This document shows positions 32,124 through 41,406 of a stretch of 64,000 nucleotides of DNA, in pieces (within the stretch, counting starts at the first letter, position 1; each line of letters opens with the position of its first letter). A program made the position numbers and the translations under genes. The stretch is from Cellulosimicrobium terreum (lineage in GTDB: Bacteria; Actinomycetota; Actinomycetes; Actinomycetales; Cellulomonadaceae): NCBI GenBank assembly GCA_014803435.1, contig JACYFD010000005.1, positions 186,001 to 250,000 of the forward strand, read 5' to 3'. Below the pieces are notes generated by a model that saw nothing but the letters and a program-made list of their open reading frames with translations, had not been told where the DNA came from and did not search any database.

Positions 32124-34411
32124 CCGTGGACCCCGCCGGGCGTGACGGCAGCGCTCCGTCCGGCGCCTTCGAGATCTTTCGCGACCCGTGGGGCGTGCCC
32201 CACGTGCGCGCCACCGACCAGCTCGCCCTCGCACGGGGGCAGGGCTACGTCACGGCGCTGGACCGGGGCTGGCAGATCGAGGTGGACCGGTGGCGTGCCG
32301 AGGGCCGGCTCGCCGAGCGTCTCGGCGAGCCGGGGCTCGTGTGGGACCGGTTCGCCCACCGCGTGCGCCTCGCCGAGACTGCCCGCCGCGCCTACGCGGC
32401 GCTCGCGGACGACGACCGCGACTGGGTCGACGCCTACACCGCGGGGGTGAACGACGGCCTGGAGCGGGGTCGGGACGTGCCGGAGATGCATGCCCTCGCG
32501 GACCCGTCGTTCCCCGGCGGGGGCGACCTGCCTCCGCACGAGCCGTGGCCCGCATGGGCTCCGCTGGGCGTCTTTCTCGTCGCGCACGTGCTCTTCTCCG
32601 GGTTCGGGCACGTGCTGTGGCGCGACCACGTCGCGAGGACTCTCGGTGCCGCCGTCCGACGGGAGCAGCCAGGCGTCCCGGTCGAGCAGGTCCTCGACCT
32701 GCTCGCCGTCGACGGCGGGCCCACGTCGGGATCGAACGCGTGGGCGCTCGCGGGGCCGCGCACGGCGAGCGGCGCCCCGGTCCTCGCGGGCGACCCCCAC
32801 CGTCTCCTCGAGCTGCCGGGCGTGTACCAGCAGGTCCGCCTCGCGTGCCCGGACCACGACGTCGTGGGCCTGGCGTTCCCCGGCGTGCCGGGCGTGCCGC
32901 ACTTCGGGCACGCCGGGGACGCGGCGTGGGGCATCACCAACGCCATGGCCCACCACGTCGACGTCTTCGCCGAGCGGCTGCGACGGACGGGCGACGGCGC
33001 CGTGGAGGCGCTGGGTCCGGACGGGCCGGAGGCGGTGGACACCGCCGTCGTGACCGTGCGGGTCCGTGCCCCGGGCGGTCCGGTCGAGCACCTGGTGGAG
33101 ACGTGGGAGACGGCGCGCGGCGTCGTCGTGACCGGCGGTCCCGGGCCCGGCGACGCCGGGCCCACCGAAAGCGGACGAACGTTCTCGGTGCGCCTGCCCG
33201 CGCGCGTCGACGCCGACCTGGGCGTGAGCGCGTGGCGGCGCCTGCTGCACGCACGTTCCGCGCACGACGTCGCGGACGCGTTCGCCGGCTGGGTCGACCC
33301 GGTGAACCGCGTCCTCGCGGCAGATCGCCGCACCGTGCTGAGCCTGACCGCGGGACGCGTGCCGGACCACGAGCCACGGGCACGGGTCCTCCCGCTGGAC
33401 GCGTGGTCCGACGCCGCACGGCCCCGCCCGTGGGTCGACCTGCCGGGCCCGGTGCGCGTCGACGACGTCGCCGTCGACGCGAACGAGCGTCCTGGACGCG
33501 CGGCGATCGCGCTGGGGCACACCTACGCGCCGCAGCACCGCGCTCGCCGCATCCGTGCGCTGCTGGACGCCGCCGGCGGGCCGCTCGGTCCGACCGACCA
33601 GGCGCGGGTGCACGGCGACACCCTCCTCGGCAGCGCCGGGCCCCTCCTCGCCTGGCTCGAGCACGGCGAGCACGGCGCGCACGGCGAGCCGGACGCCCAC
33701 GGACGGCTCGGCCCGGACATCAGGAGAGCGGCTGCACGGCTGCTCGCGTGGGACCGGCACATGTGCGCCACGAGCGCGGACGCGGCCCTGTACGCCGCAT
33801 GGCGGTCCGCGCTCACGCACCGCGTCGCAGCGCACCCGGCCCTCGCCGCGCTGCACGCCCCGCACGGCCTCGACCCCGTCCTCGCGCCGTGGCTGTCCGT
33901 CACGGCCCGCGTCGCGGACGCCCTCCCGGCACTCCTCGACGCGTCGTGGCTCGGCATCGACGGCCGCGCCCTGGCGTGGGCCGCGCTCGAGGACGTCGAG
34001 GCCGACGCCGCCCCCGACCCCGACGCCGACGCCGGCGCTGGCGCCCATGCCGAGCAGGGGCGCCCGGCGACGTGGGGCGACACCCACCAGGTCCTCGGGC
34101 TCCACGTGCTGCTCGACGTGCCCGGCGCAGTCGCGCCGCTCGTCCCGCCGCTGCCGCTGTCCGGGGACACCGACGCCGTCCGCTGCACCGCGAGCGCACC
34201 GGGCCTCACCGACACGTGCGTCCGCGGCTCGGTCGCCCGGTGGGTGTGGGACCTGGCCGACCGTGACGCGAGCCGGTGGGGCGTGCCCTTCGGCGCGAAC
34301 GGCGACCCGCGCTCGGCGCACTTCGCCGACCAGCACGAGACGTGGGCGGACGCCGTGACCGTCCGCGTCGTCACCGACTGGCACCAGCTCGACCTCGAGG
34401 AGACCCGATGA
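32120..34411 (+). CDS. Penicillin acylase family (Ntn-hydrolase) protein in siderophore operon
   Basis: A 763-residue cytoplasmic homologue of penicillin G acylase (PF01804). No signal peptide is present. It opens with FEIFRDPWGVPHVRATD, the standard alpha-chain start. The self-processing site and nucleophile serine are in DGGPTSGSNAWALAGP (Ser about 205). A beta-chain motif (AGDPHRLLELPGVYQQVRL) follows. Streptomyces desferrioxamine clusters contain a penicillin-amidase gene called desG that has been linked to aryl-functionalised desferrioxamines (from memory). Here a related enzyme could transfer or remove an acyl group. The GTG at 32120 overlaps the preceding stop (GTGA); an upstream GTG at 32114 is an alternative. 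Confidence 0.85.
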   Translation: MTVDPAGRDGSAPSGAFEIFRDPWGVPHVRATDQLALARGQGYVTALDRGWQIEVDRWRAEGRLAERLGEPGLVWDRFAHRVRLAETARRAYAALADDDRDWVDAYTAGVNDGLERGRDVPEMHALADPSFPGGGDLPPHEPWPAWAPLGVFLVAHVLFSGFGHVLWRDHVARTLGAAVRREQPGVPVEQVLDLLAVDGGPTSGSNAWALAGPRTASGAPVLAGDPHRLLELPGVYQQVRLACPDHDVVGLAFPGVPGVPHFGHAGDAAWGITNAMAHHVDVFAERLRRTGDGAVEALGPDGPEAVDTAVVTVRVRAPGGPVEHLVETWETARGVVVTGGPGPGDAGPTESGRTFSVRLPARVDADLGVSAWRRLLHARSAHDVADAFAGWVDPVNRVLAADRRTVLSLTAGRVPDHEPRARVLPLDAWSDAARPRPWVDLPGPVRVDDVAVDANERPGRAAIALGHTYAPQHRARRIRALLDAAGGPLGPTDQARVHGDTLLGSAGPLLAWLEHGEHGAHGEPDAHGRLGPDIRRAAARLLAWDRHMCATSADAALYAAWRSALTHRVAAHPALAALHAPHGLDPVLAPWLSVTARVADALPALLDASWLGIDGRALAWAALEDVEADAAPDPDADAGAGAHAEQGRPATWGDTHQVLGLHVLLDVPGAVAPLVPPLPLSGDTDAVRCTASAPGLTDTCVRGSVARWVWDLADRDASRWGVPFGANGDPRSAHFADQHETWADAVTVRVVTDWHQLDLEETR

Positions 34412-35058
34412 GCGCGACGACCGGGACACCGGACGGCGAGACCCCGCCGACCGTCGTCGGACGCCTGCCCACGGGCGCTCCGGGCGAGCTGCTGCTCGCC
34501 CGTGACGTGCCGGGCGCGGGCCACGTCACGCTCCGCGTGCTCGACCCGGACGCGGACCTCGACGTCCTGCACGCGTGGGTCACCCGCCCGTGGGCGCGCT
34601 TCTGGGGCCTCGGCGACCTCACGCCCGCCGAGCTGCGCGACCTGTACGCCTACGTCGGGTCGCTGCCCACGCACCACGCGTTCCTCGTCCGCTGGGACGA
34701 GCAGCCGGTCGCGCTGCTGCAGACGTACGAGCCCGAGCACGACCCGGTCGGGACGTGCTACGACGTGCTCGCCGGCGACGTCGGCGTGCACTTCTTCCTC
34801 GGCGGGCGGGGACCACGGGGGACCGACCTGTGGGCGGTGCTGGGCGCCGTCCTGGCAGAGTTCCTCTTCGCCGACCCGTCCGTGCTCCGCGTCGTCGTCG
34901 AGCCCGACGTCGCGAACCAGCGCGCGCACGCGCGCATGCGCGCGCTGGGCTTCGACATCGGCGAGCCCGTACGCGTCGGTGACAAGGACGCGCTCCTCGC
35001 GTTCCTGCCGCGCGAGCGGGCGACGGCGGCTCTCGCGCGCGCCGTCAGCGCTCGCTGA
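34408..35058 (+). CDS. GNAT acyltransferase, second DesC-like
   Basis: A 216-residue GNAT enzyme of the siderophore acyltransferase group (IucB/DesC-like): VLDPDADLDVLHAWVTRP, ARFWGLGDLTPAELRDLYAY, YDVLAGDVGVHFFLGG, VVVEPDVANQRAHARMRALGF. It resembles the N-terminal domain of the DesC-DesD fusion two genes upstream. Its ATG overlaps the stop of the penicillin-acylase-like gene. Last gene of the operon; its 3' end overlaps the convergent ACT-domain gene by 14 bp. It probably loads an alternative acyl group (succinyl, acetyl or aryl) on the N-hydroxy diamine. Confidence 0.88.
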   Translation: MSATTGTPDGETPPTVVGRLPTGAPGELLLARDVPGAGHVTLRVLDPDADLDVLHAWVTRPWARFWGLGDLTPAELRDLYAYVGSLPTHHAFLVRWDEQPVALLQTYEPEHDPVGTCYDVLAGDVGVHFFLGGRGPRGTDLWAVLGAVLAEFLFADPSVLRVVVEPDVANQRAHARMRALGFDIGEPVRVGDKDALLAFLPRERATAALARAVSAR

Positions 35059-35407
35059 CGGTGTGCCCGGCGTCGCGCAGCGCGTCGACCGACGCCTCGA
35101 GGCGCTCCAGGGGCACGAGGACGAGGTCGGCGTGGAAGGTCGAGGCGACGAACACGGGGACGGACGCGTCCGCGAGCGGTCCGACGACCGACGCCAGCAT
35201 CCCCGGCACGTCGAGCCCGTGCGGCTCGGCGTAGAAGCCGGCCCAGGGGTCACCGTCGCCGCCCCACCCCGACGCGTGGCGCAGCACCGTCAGGCCCTCG
35301 GGCGCGCGCACGAGCGCGACCCACTCGTCGTCCTCGGGGAACGTCGCCCCCGGGTCGTGAGCGAGGACGAACCGGTCGGGCAGGACGCGCAGTCGCAGGG
35401 TGGGCAC
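35045..35407 (-). CDS. ACT-domain protein
   Basis: A 120-residue small protein. The C-terminal half carries two regions of an ACT fold: DVPGMLASVVGPLADASVPVF and the paired strand/helix with ASTFHADLVLVPLERLEASVDALR. The N-terminal strands EDDEWVALVRAPEGLTVLR complete the pattern of the actinobacterial ACT_7-like family (PF13840 or near). Such proteins bind amino acids, though its ligand is unknown. It is convergent with, and overlaps, the last gene of the siderophore operon. The ATG is at 35407. Confidence 0.78.
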   Translation of the reverse strand: MPTLRLRVLPDRFVLAHDPGATFPEDDEWVALVRAPEGLTVLRHASGWGGDGDPWAGFYAEPHGLDVPGMLASVVGPLADASVPVFVASTFHADLVLVPLERLEASVDALRDAGHTVSER

Positions 35408-35483
35408 GCGGGCACGCTAGCCCGAGCTCCTGACACGCCCGACCGCCGCGAGACCGCACCGGCCCCGGCACGGCACGGTGCGG

Positions 35484-36605
35484 TCAGCGGGCGAGCCGCT
35501 CGACGACCGCGGCGTACAACCACGGTGCGGCGCTCGCGGCCGGGACGATCGCCCCGCGTGCCGGGCTCGCGGCCCACGCCAGCAGGCCGGTCGTCAGGAC
35601 GCGGTAGTCGCGCGTGGCGCGCACCCAGGCGCGCTCGTACGCCGCGGCGTCCTCCAGGTGCCGCACGGCGGCCTCCGCCTGCGCGAGACCGACGCGCACG
35701 CCCTCGCCCGTGAGCGCGTCGACGTACCCCGAGGCGTCCCCGACGAGTCGCACCCGGCCCGCCGTGCGGCGTCGGGCCCGCCGCCGCAGCGGCCCGGCGC
35801 CGAGCACACGACCCACCGGCTGCGCGTCGCGCAGCCGCTCCGCGAGCTCGCCGAACGCCGCGAGGCCGTGGCGCTGGCCGTGCTCGTGGGCGCCGTGGCC
35901 GTGCGGGTCCACCGGGTCGGCGCCGCCTGCGGCGCGGGGGCCGAGGACCGCGACGCCGACGAGGTCCGGGGCGACGGGCGTGACGTACGCCTCGGCGTGC
36001 GCCGCCCAGTGCACCTCGACGAGGTCCGTCCAGGGCGCGACCCGGTAGTGGGTGCGCAGCCCGTACCGGGAGGCCGCGACCCGGTAGGGCGCGCCGTCGA
36101 GCCCGGCGAGGCGCCGGACGCCGGAGTGCAGGCCGTCGCACCCGAGGACGTAGCGGGCGCGCACGCGGGCCTCCTGCGTCCCGGTGAGCGTGACGTCCAC
36201 GCCGCGGTCGTCCTGGACGAGGTCGCGCGCCGTGGCCTGGCGGACCTGCGCGCCGAGGTCCGTGGCGCGGGCGTGCAGCGCGGCGTGCAGGGTCGTGCGG
36301 CGCACGCCGCGCCCCGGGCCGCCGGCGAACGGGTGGTCGGCGTGGCGGACCTGACCGTGCCGGTCGACGCCGCGGTAGCTGATCCCCGCGAGCGGGTGGC
36401 CGGCGGGGTCGACGTCGAGCGCCCGCACGGCCCCCAGCGCACCCGGGAGCAGTCCCTCGCCGCACGCCTTGTCCAGCTCGCCGTCGAGGACGGCGGCCCG
36501 CCGGTCCACGACGAGGACCTCCAGGCCTGCGCGGCGCGCGTGCACGGCCGCCGCGAGGCCGACGGGCCCGCCGCCGACGACGAGCACGTCCACGTGTTCG
36601 GTCAC
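35484..36605 (-). CDS. FAD-dependent monooxygenase, SrsC-like (phenolic lipid hydroxylase)
   Basis: A 373-residue group A flavin monooxygenase. The N-terminus is HVDVLVVGGGPVGLAAAVHA (GxGxxG for FAD). GDASGYVDALTGEGVRVGL is the second FAD motif, and a conserved DG motif is in VLGCDGLHSGVRRLAG. In the Streptomyces griseus srsABC operon, the same trio (type III PKS, methyltransferase, flavin hydroxylase) makes hydroxylated, methylated phenolic lipids that oxidise to quinones. The gene is third in the same order. The GTG start overlaps the stop of the methyltransferase gene. Confidence 0.88.
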   Translation of the reverse strand: MTEHVDVLVVGGGPVGLAAAVHARRAGLEVLVVDRRAAVLDGELDKACGEGLLPGALGAVRALDVDPAGHPLAGISYRGVDRHGQVRHADHPFAGGPGRGVRRTTLHAALHARATDLGAQVRQATARDLVQDDRGVDVTLTGTQEARVRARYVLGCDGLHSGVRRLAGLDGAPYRVAASRYGLRTHYRVAPWTDLVEVHWAAHAEAYVTPVAPDLVGVAVLGPRAAGGADPVDPHGHGAHEHGQRHGLAAFGELAERLRDAQPVGRVLGAGPLRRRARRRTAGRVRLVGDASGYVDALTGEGVRVGLAQAEAAVRHLEDAAAYERAWVRATRDYRVLTTGLLAWAASPARGAIVPAASAAPWLYAAVVERLAR

Positions 36606-37165
36606 GGCCGGTCCGGGCCGGGACCCGCCACCGGCGTGCTCGGCACCGGGGGGAGCAGGCCGAGGGCGCGCTCCTCCGCCGGGATGCGGAACCGCGCGAG
36701 CAGGACGGCGTTCACCACGGTGAACACGAGGGCCGTGACCCATGACGTGTGCACGAGCGGGAGCGCGAACCCCTCGACGACGACCGCGACGTAGTTCGGG
36801 TGGCGCAACCACCGGTACGGGCCACGGGCGACCAGGTCGAGCCCGGGCACCACGATCACCCGCGTGTTCCAGCGTGGCCCGAGCGTCGCGATGCACCACC
36901 AGCGCAGGGCCTGGCTCGCGAGCACGAGCGCGAGCATGGGCCAGCCCAGCCACGGCAGGAACGGCCGGTCCGCGAGCCACGCCTCGCCGACGCACGCGAC
37001 GAGCAGCCCGGTGTGCAGCGCCACCATCGCGGGGAAGTGGCCCCGGCCCGTCTCGATGCCGCCGTGCGCGAACGACCAGCGCGCGTTGCGCGCGGACACG
37101 ACCAGCTCCGCGAGGCGCTCGACGGCGGTCGCGCCGACGAGCACGACGTACCAGGCGAGGCTCAC
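36602..37165 (-). CDS. Isoprenylcysteine carboxyl methyltransferase (ICMT) family, SrsB-like
   Basis: A 187-residue integral-membrane methyltransferase with four to five helices. The SAM-binding region shows GPYRWLRHPNYVAVVVEGFAL, the family-conserved RHPNY, and RIPAEERALG at the C-terminal end. In srs-type operons this protein O-methylates alkylresorcinols in the membrane. It overlaps the type III PKS stop (ATGA type), which confirms the operon. The last 20 residues are Pro-rich. Confidence 0.88.
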   Translation of the reverse strand: MSLAWYVVLVGATAVERLAELVVSARNARWSFAHGGIETGRGHFPAMVALHTGLLVACVGEAWLADRPFLPWLGWPMLALVLASQALRWWCIATLGPRWNTRVIVVPGLDLVARGPYRWLRHPNYVAVVVEGFALPLVHTSWVTALVFTVVNAVLLARFRIPAEERALGLLPPVPSTPVAGPGPDRP

Positions 37166-38346
37166 CGGCCCACCTCGACCGGCAGCGCTGCCGGGGCGGA
37201 ACCCGCGACCCGCGCCCGCACGGGACCGTTCCGCGGCGGCCCGTCCAGGCGAAGGAGCACGAGCTCGGTGCTCACCCCGGGGCCGAACGCGACGAGGACG
37301 GCCGCGGAACCGGGCGGCGCGGTCGAGGACGCGAGCGTCGCGTCGAGCACGTGCAGGACCGACGCGGACGACAGGTTGCCCACCTCGCGCAGGCTCGCGC
37401 GGCTGTGGCGCAGATCCTGCTCGTCGAGGTCGAGCGCGTCACGCACGGCGTCGAGGATGCGCGGACCCCCGGCGTGCACGACCCACGTCGGGACCTCGGC
37501 GGGAGCGAGGTCGTGCTCGGCGAGCAGCGCCTTGACGTCCCCGAGGAGGTGCGCCCCGACGAGCTCGGGCAGGCGCGCGGACAGCACGACCTCGAAACCC
37601 GTGTCCCCGACCCGCCACCCGAGGTCCCCGGTCGTGCCGGGGTGCAGCGTGGAGCGGGAGTCGACGACGCGCGCCGTGCGGTGCGCGCCGCCCACCGTGC
37701 CGCGGGTGCCGCCCGGCAGCCGGGGCCGTGCCAGCGCGTGCTCGTCGCCCACGAGGACGACGGCCGCCGCGCCGTCGCCGAACAGCCCCGACGCGGCGAG
37801 GTTCGCCGTCGAGTCGTCGCCGTGCTGCAGCGTGAGCGAGCACAGCTCGACTGCGACGAGGAGCGCGACGTCGCGCGGGCGCCCGCGCAGGAGGTCGTCG
37901 GTGCGGGCCAGGCCCGCGGCGCCGCCCGCGCAGCCCCACCCGAACGACGGCGTGCGCCGGACGTCGGCCCGCAGGCCGATCCGCTCCGCGAGGAGCACGT
38001 CGACGGACGGCGCGCCGATCCCCGTGACGGACGTGACGACGACGTGGTCGACGTCGCGTGGGGCGAGCCCCGCCTCGGCCAGCGCGCGCCGGGCGGCCTC
38101 GGCGGCGAGGTCGGTCGCCGCGGTGAGGAACAGGTCGTTCGCGGCGCCGAACGTGCTCAGGCCCGCGTACTCGTCGAGGGGCAGGGCCAGGTGGCGCGAC
38201 TCGACGCCCGCGTGCTCGTGCAGCCGGTGCGCGAGCATGCCCCGCACCCGGTCCCGGGTGAGCAGCGGGGCGATGACGTCGGAGATCTCGGACTGGAGGT
38301 GGCGGCGGGCGGGCAGTGCGGTCCCGACCGCGACGACGCGCGACAT
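37162..38346 (-). CDS. Type III polyketide synthase (alkylresorcinol/pyrone synthase, SrsA-like)
   Basis: A 394-residue thiolase-fold type III PKS. The catalytic cysteine is in SFGWGCAGGAAGLA (C139), the His in WVVHAGGPRIL, and the Asn in EVGNLSSASVL. These are the three active-site residues of the family. The N-terminus MSRVVAVGTALP is typical of bacterial alkylresorcinol and alkylpyrone synthases, which extend a fatty acyl starter with malonyl-CoA. The operon partners (ICMT methyltransferase and flavin hydroxylase) fit the Streptomyces srsABC set. The ATG at 38346 is 105 bp from a divergent UbiA-type prenyltransferase gene. Confidence 0.92.
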   Translation of the reverse strand: MSRVVAVGTALPARRHLQSEISDVIAPLLTRDRVRGMLAHRLHEHAGVESRHLALPLDEYAGLSTFGAANDLFLTAATDLAAEAARRALAEAGLAPRDVDHVVVTSVTGIGAPSVDVLLAERIGLRADVRRTPSFGWGCAGGAAGLARTDDLLRGRPRDVALLVAVELCSLTLQHGDDSTANLAASGLFGDGAAAVVLVGDEHALARPRLPGGTRGTVGGAHRTARVVDSRSTLHPGTTGDLGWRVGDTGFEVVLSARLPELVGAHLLGDVKALLAEHDLAPAEVPTWVVHAGGPRILDAVRDALDLDEQDLRHSRASLREVGNLSSASVLHVLDATLASSTAPPGSAAVLVAFGPGVSTELVLLRLDGPPRNGPVRARVAGSAPAALPVEVGR

Positions 38347-38451
38347 GTCCGCATCGTCCCACCGGGCCCGCTGGCCCGCGCGGGGGAGCGGCACGCGGGC
38401 CGGATGCACGCCCTCGCTGCTCGCGCCCGATCGCGCTGCTAGCGTTCCGGC

Positions 38452-39342
38452 ATGTCCCACCCGACCGCGCAGGACGGCGACCGTCGAGGGTCGTCGCCCG
38501 CCCGGACGGTGACGGTGCGCGGGCTCGTCGTCGCGGCGCACGCCCCGCCGGCGGCTCTCGTCACCGCGCTCGCGTGCGCGCTGTCGGTCGGCGTCGGCGC
38601 GGGCGCGAGGACCACGCTCCTCGTCACCGCCGCCGTGCTCGCCGGCCAGCTGTCCGTCGGCTGGTCGAACGACTGGATCGATGCGCGCCGCGACCTCGCC
38701 GTGGGCCGCGCCGACAAGCCCGTCGTCGCGGGGCTCGTCACCCCGACGGCCCTGCGCACCGCGGCCCTCTGGGCGCTCGCGGCCTGCGTGGTCCTGTCGT
38801 TCGCGACGGGTGTCGTGCCCGGGCTCGTGCACCTCGTGGCGGTCGGGGGCGCTTGGGCGTACAACGCGGGGCTCAAGTCGACGGCCTGGTCGTTCGTGCC
38901 CTACGCCGTCTCCTTCGCGCTCCTCGCCGTGTTCGTGGTCCTCGCCGCCCCCGGTGACGCCGTCCCCGCCCCCTGGGCGGTCGCGGCCGCCGGTCTCCTC
39001 GGTGCCGGCGCGCACGTCGCCAACACCCTGCCCGACCTCGACGACGACGCCGCGACGGGCGTGCGCGGCCTGCCGCACCGGCTCGGCCGACGCGGGGCGA
39101 GCGTGCTCGCGCCCGTGCTGCTCGGTGCCGCCGTGGGCGTCGTCGTGCTCGCCCCGTCAGGACCCCCGGGCGCTGCCGCCTGGGTGGGCGGCGGGCTCGC
39201 CCTGGGCGCCGCGGTCGTGGCCGGGCTCCTCGGCGTCCTGCGTCCATCCTCCCGTGCCCCGTTCGCGCTCTCGATGGCGGTCGCGGCACTGTGCGTCGTC
39301 CTGCTCGTCCTCGCCGCCCCGGAGGTCGCGGTCGCCGCCTGA
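38452..39342 (+). CDS. UbiA family prenyltransferase
   Basis: A 296-residue membrane prenyltransferase with about eight helices. The first Asp-rich motif is SNDWIDARRDLA (N73, D74, D77, D81), the second is TLPDLDDDAATG. These bind Mg2+-pyrophosphate of the prenyl donor. The gene is divergent from the type III PKS operon, so it could prenylate the phenolic product. Alternatively it could belong to a menaquinone-like or lycopene-elongase function, but no such genes are nearby. The product would thus be a prenylated or alkylated aromatic lipid (inference). Confidence 0.85.
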   Translation: MSHPTAQDGDRRGSSPARTVTVRGLVVAAHAPPAALVTALACALSVGVGAGARTTLLVTAAVLAGQLSVGWSNDWIDARRDLAVGRADKPVVAGLVTPTALRTAALWALAACVVLSFATGVVPGLVHLVAVGGAWAYNAGLKSTAWSFVPYAVSFALLAVFVVLAAPGDAVPAPWAVAAAGLLGAGAHVANTLPDLDDDAATGVRGLPHRLGRRGASVLAPVLLGAAVGVVVLAPSGPPGAAAWVGGGLALGAAVVAGLLGVLRPSSRAPFALSMAVAALCVVLLVLAAPEVAVAA

Positions 39343-39438
39343 CGATCTGACGGCGACGGCGACGGCGGGGACGGGCGGGTGTCCGCCACGCGAGACGCTC
39401 CCGACGCGCGGTCGGGAGCGTCGGAGGCCGGTGGCAGG

Positions 39439-41406
39439 ATGGCAGGAAACCCCTTCCCCGCTCCGAGAGGTCGATGCCGACCCGTGCCTGCTCCGTCGAT
39501 CCCCGCCACCGATCCTCCCGCTGATCCCGTCACCGGCTCCGCCGCGGCTCCGCCTCCAGCACCGGCCGGCACCCGTGCGCCCTCGACCGTCGCGGCGCTG
39601 CGGCGCCTGTACCCCTTCGTCCGCCCGGCCCTGCCGCGCCTCGTCGGCGGGATGCTCTGCGCGCTCGGCGCGAGCCTCGCGGCCCTCGCGATCCCCCGCG
39701 TGCTCGAGCACGTCGTCAACGGCCCGCTGGCCGCCGGGGCCCGCGAGCACGACACGGGCGCCCTCGCGGGCGCGGTCGGGCTCGTGGCCGCGCTCGGCCT
39801 CCTCGAGGCGGCGTTCATCCTCGCGCGCCGCAGCTTCGTCATGCTGCCCGGCACGCACGTCGAGGCGCGGATGCGGGTGGCCCTGTACCGGCACCTGCAG
39901 GACCTGCCCGTCGCCTTCCACGACCGGTGGGCCGGCGGGCAGCTCCTGTCCCGCTCCATGAGCGACCTCGGTCTCCTGCGCCGGTGGCTGGTCTTCGGGA
40001 TGCCGACGCTGGTCGTCTCGACCACCACGATCGTCGTGGGCGTCGCGATCCTCGTCGTCACCGGAGGCCTGCTCGGCCTCGTGTACCTCGCGGGCGCGAT
40101 CCCGGTCACGATCCTCGCGTTCCGCTTCTCGCGTCGGTACCGGGCGATCTCGCGCCTGTCCCAGGACCAGTCCGGCGACCTCGCGACGACCGTCGAGGAG
40201 TCGGTGCACGGCATCCGCGTCCTCAAGGCGTTCGGCCGCGGGCGCGACGCGCTCGACGCGTTCACCGACCAGGCCGACCGGCTGCGACGCACCGAGATGG
40301 CCAAGGCATCGACGCAGTCGACCGTGACCGCGGCCCTCACCGCGATCCCCGAGCTCACGCTCGGCGTCGCCCTGGTCGTCGGGGTGGTCCAGGCCGCCGA
40401 GGGGAGGATCAGCGTGGGCGCCCTCGTCGCGTTCTTCGCGACGGCGGCCGTCGTCAACACGCCCGTCGTGGACCTCGGCATGACCCTGTCGATGACCCTC
40501 AACGCCCGCACCGCCGTCGACCGCTACTTCGAGGTGCTCGACACCGAGAACACCCTCACCGACCCCGTTGCGCCGCGCGACCTGCCGGAGCCGCGCGGTG
40601 ACGTCGCGCTGCGCGACGTCACGTTCCGGTACGACGACGCCCCCGAGCCCGTCCTGCACGGCATCGACCTCGACCTGCCCGCCGGGACGACGACCGCGCT
40701 CGTCGGGCTCACCGGGTCGGGCAAGAGCACCATGGCACTGCTCGTCCCGCGCCTGTTCGACGTCACCGCCGGGTCCGTGCACCTCGACGACGTCGACGTG
40801 CGCGACCTGACCCGCGCGACCCTGCGCACCCACGTCGCGGTCGCGTTCGAGGACTCCACGCTGTTCTCCGCGTCCGTGCGCGACAACGTGCTGCTCGGCG
40901 CACCCGACGACCTCGACGGGCCCGGGCGCGACGCCCTGCTCGCCGAGTCGCTCGACGTCGCGCAGGCCGCGTTCGTGCACGACCTCCCGCACGGCGTCGA
41001 CACCACGATCGGCGAGGAAGGGCTCAGCCTCTCCGGCGGGCAGCGCCAACGGCTCGCCCTCGCGCGCGCCATCGCCGCCCGGCCCCGCGTGCTCGTCCTC
41101 GACGACCCGCTGTCCGCCCTCGACGTCGCGACCGAGGAAGCCATCGAGACCCGGCTGCGGTCCGTCCTCGCCGGCACCACGACCCTGGTCGTCGCCCACC
41201 GCCCCTCGACCGTGGCGCTCGCCGACCGCGTCGCCGTGCTCCAGGACGGACGCATCACCGCGGTCGGCACCCACGCCGACCTGCTCGCGGGCGACGCCCA
41301 CTACCGGCACGTCATCTCGACCCTCGAGTCCGACGCCGCTGCGCACGGCATCGGGGAGCACGACGACGAGCACGAACCCCGCCACGACGGGAGGCAGGAC
41401 GCATGA
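39439..41406 (+). CDS. ABC transporter, half-exporter A (permease-ATPase)
   Basis: A 655-residue type IV half-transporter. A Pro-rich N-terminus precedes six helices (residues about 50-330). The ATPase domain has [10 protein letters not shown] (Walker A), [16 protein letters not shown] (canonical signature) and [12 protein letters not shown] (Walker B, with Asp where the catalytic Glu should be). The site formed by its own Walker B is thus degenerate. It pairs with the following gene, which has a canonical Glu and a variant signature: the asymmetric pattern of heterodimeric exporters. The ATG at 39439 lacks a clear RBS; the GTG at 39484 is an alternative. Coupled to the next gene by ATGA. Confidence 0.85.
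   Translation: MAGNPFPAPRGRCRPVPAPSIPATDPPADPVTGSAAAPPPAPAGTRAPSTVAALRRLYPFVRPALPRLVGGMLCALGASLAALAIPRVLEHVVNGPLAAGAREHDTGALAGAVGLVAALGLLEAAFILARRSFVMLPGTHVEARMRVALYRHLQDLPVAFHDRWAGGQLLSRSMSDLGLLRRWLVFGMPTLVVSTTTIVVGVAILVVTGGLLGLVYLAGAIPVTILAFRFSRRYRAISRLSQDQSGDLATTVEESVHGIRVLKAFGRGRDALDAFTDQADRLRRTEMAKASTQSTVTAALTAIPELTLGVALVVGVVQAAEGRISVGALVAFFATAAVVNTPVVDLGMTLSMTLNARTAVDRYFEVLDTENTLTDPVAPRDLPEPRGDVALRDVTFRYDDAPEPVLHGIDLDLPAGTTTALVGLTGSGKSTMALLVPRLFDVTAGSVHLDDVDVRDLTRATLRTHVAVAFEDSTLFSASVRDNVLLGAPDDLDGPGRDALLAESLDVAQAAFVHDLPHGVDTTIGEEGLSLSGGQRQRLALARAIAARPRVLVLDDPLSALDVATEEAIETRLRSVLAGTTTLVVAHRPSTVALADRVAVLQDGRITAVGTHADLLAGDAHYRHVISTLESDAAAHGIGEHDDEHEPRHDGRQDA

Noticed and set aside
32120-34411. 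Penicillin acylase homologue as a beta-lactam resistance gene
   Set aside because: It has no signal peptide, and it is translationally coupled inside a siderophore operon, so a siderophore-related acyl transfer or hydrolysis is far more likely.
37162-38346. Beta-ketoacyl-ACP synthase III (FabH) for the type III PKS gene
   Set aside because: The Cys-His-Asn arrangement with GWGCAGGAAGLA, the chain length and the srs-type neighbours favour a type III PKS.
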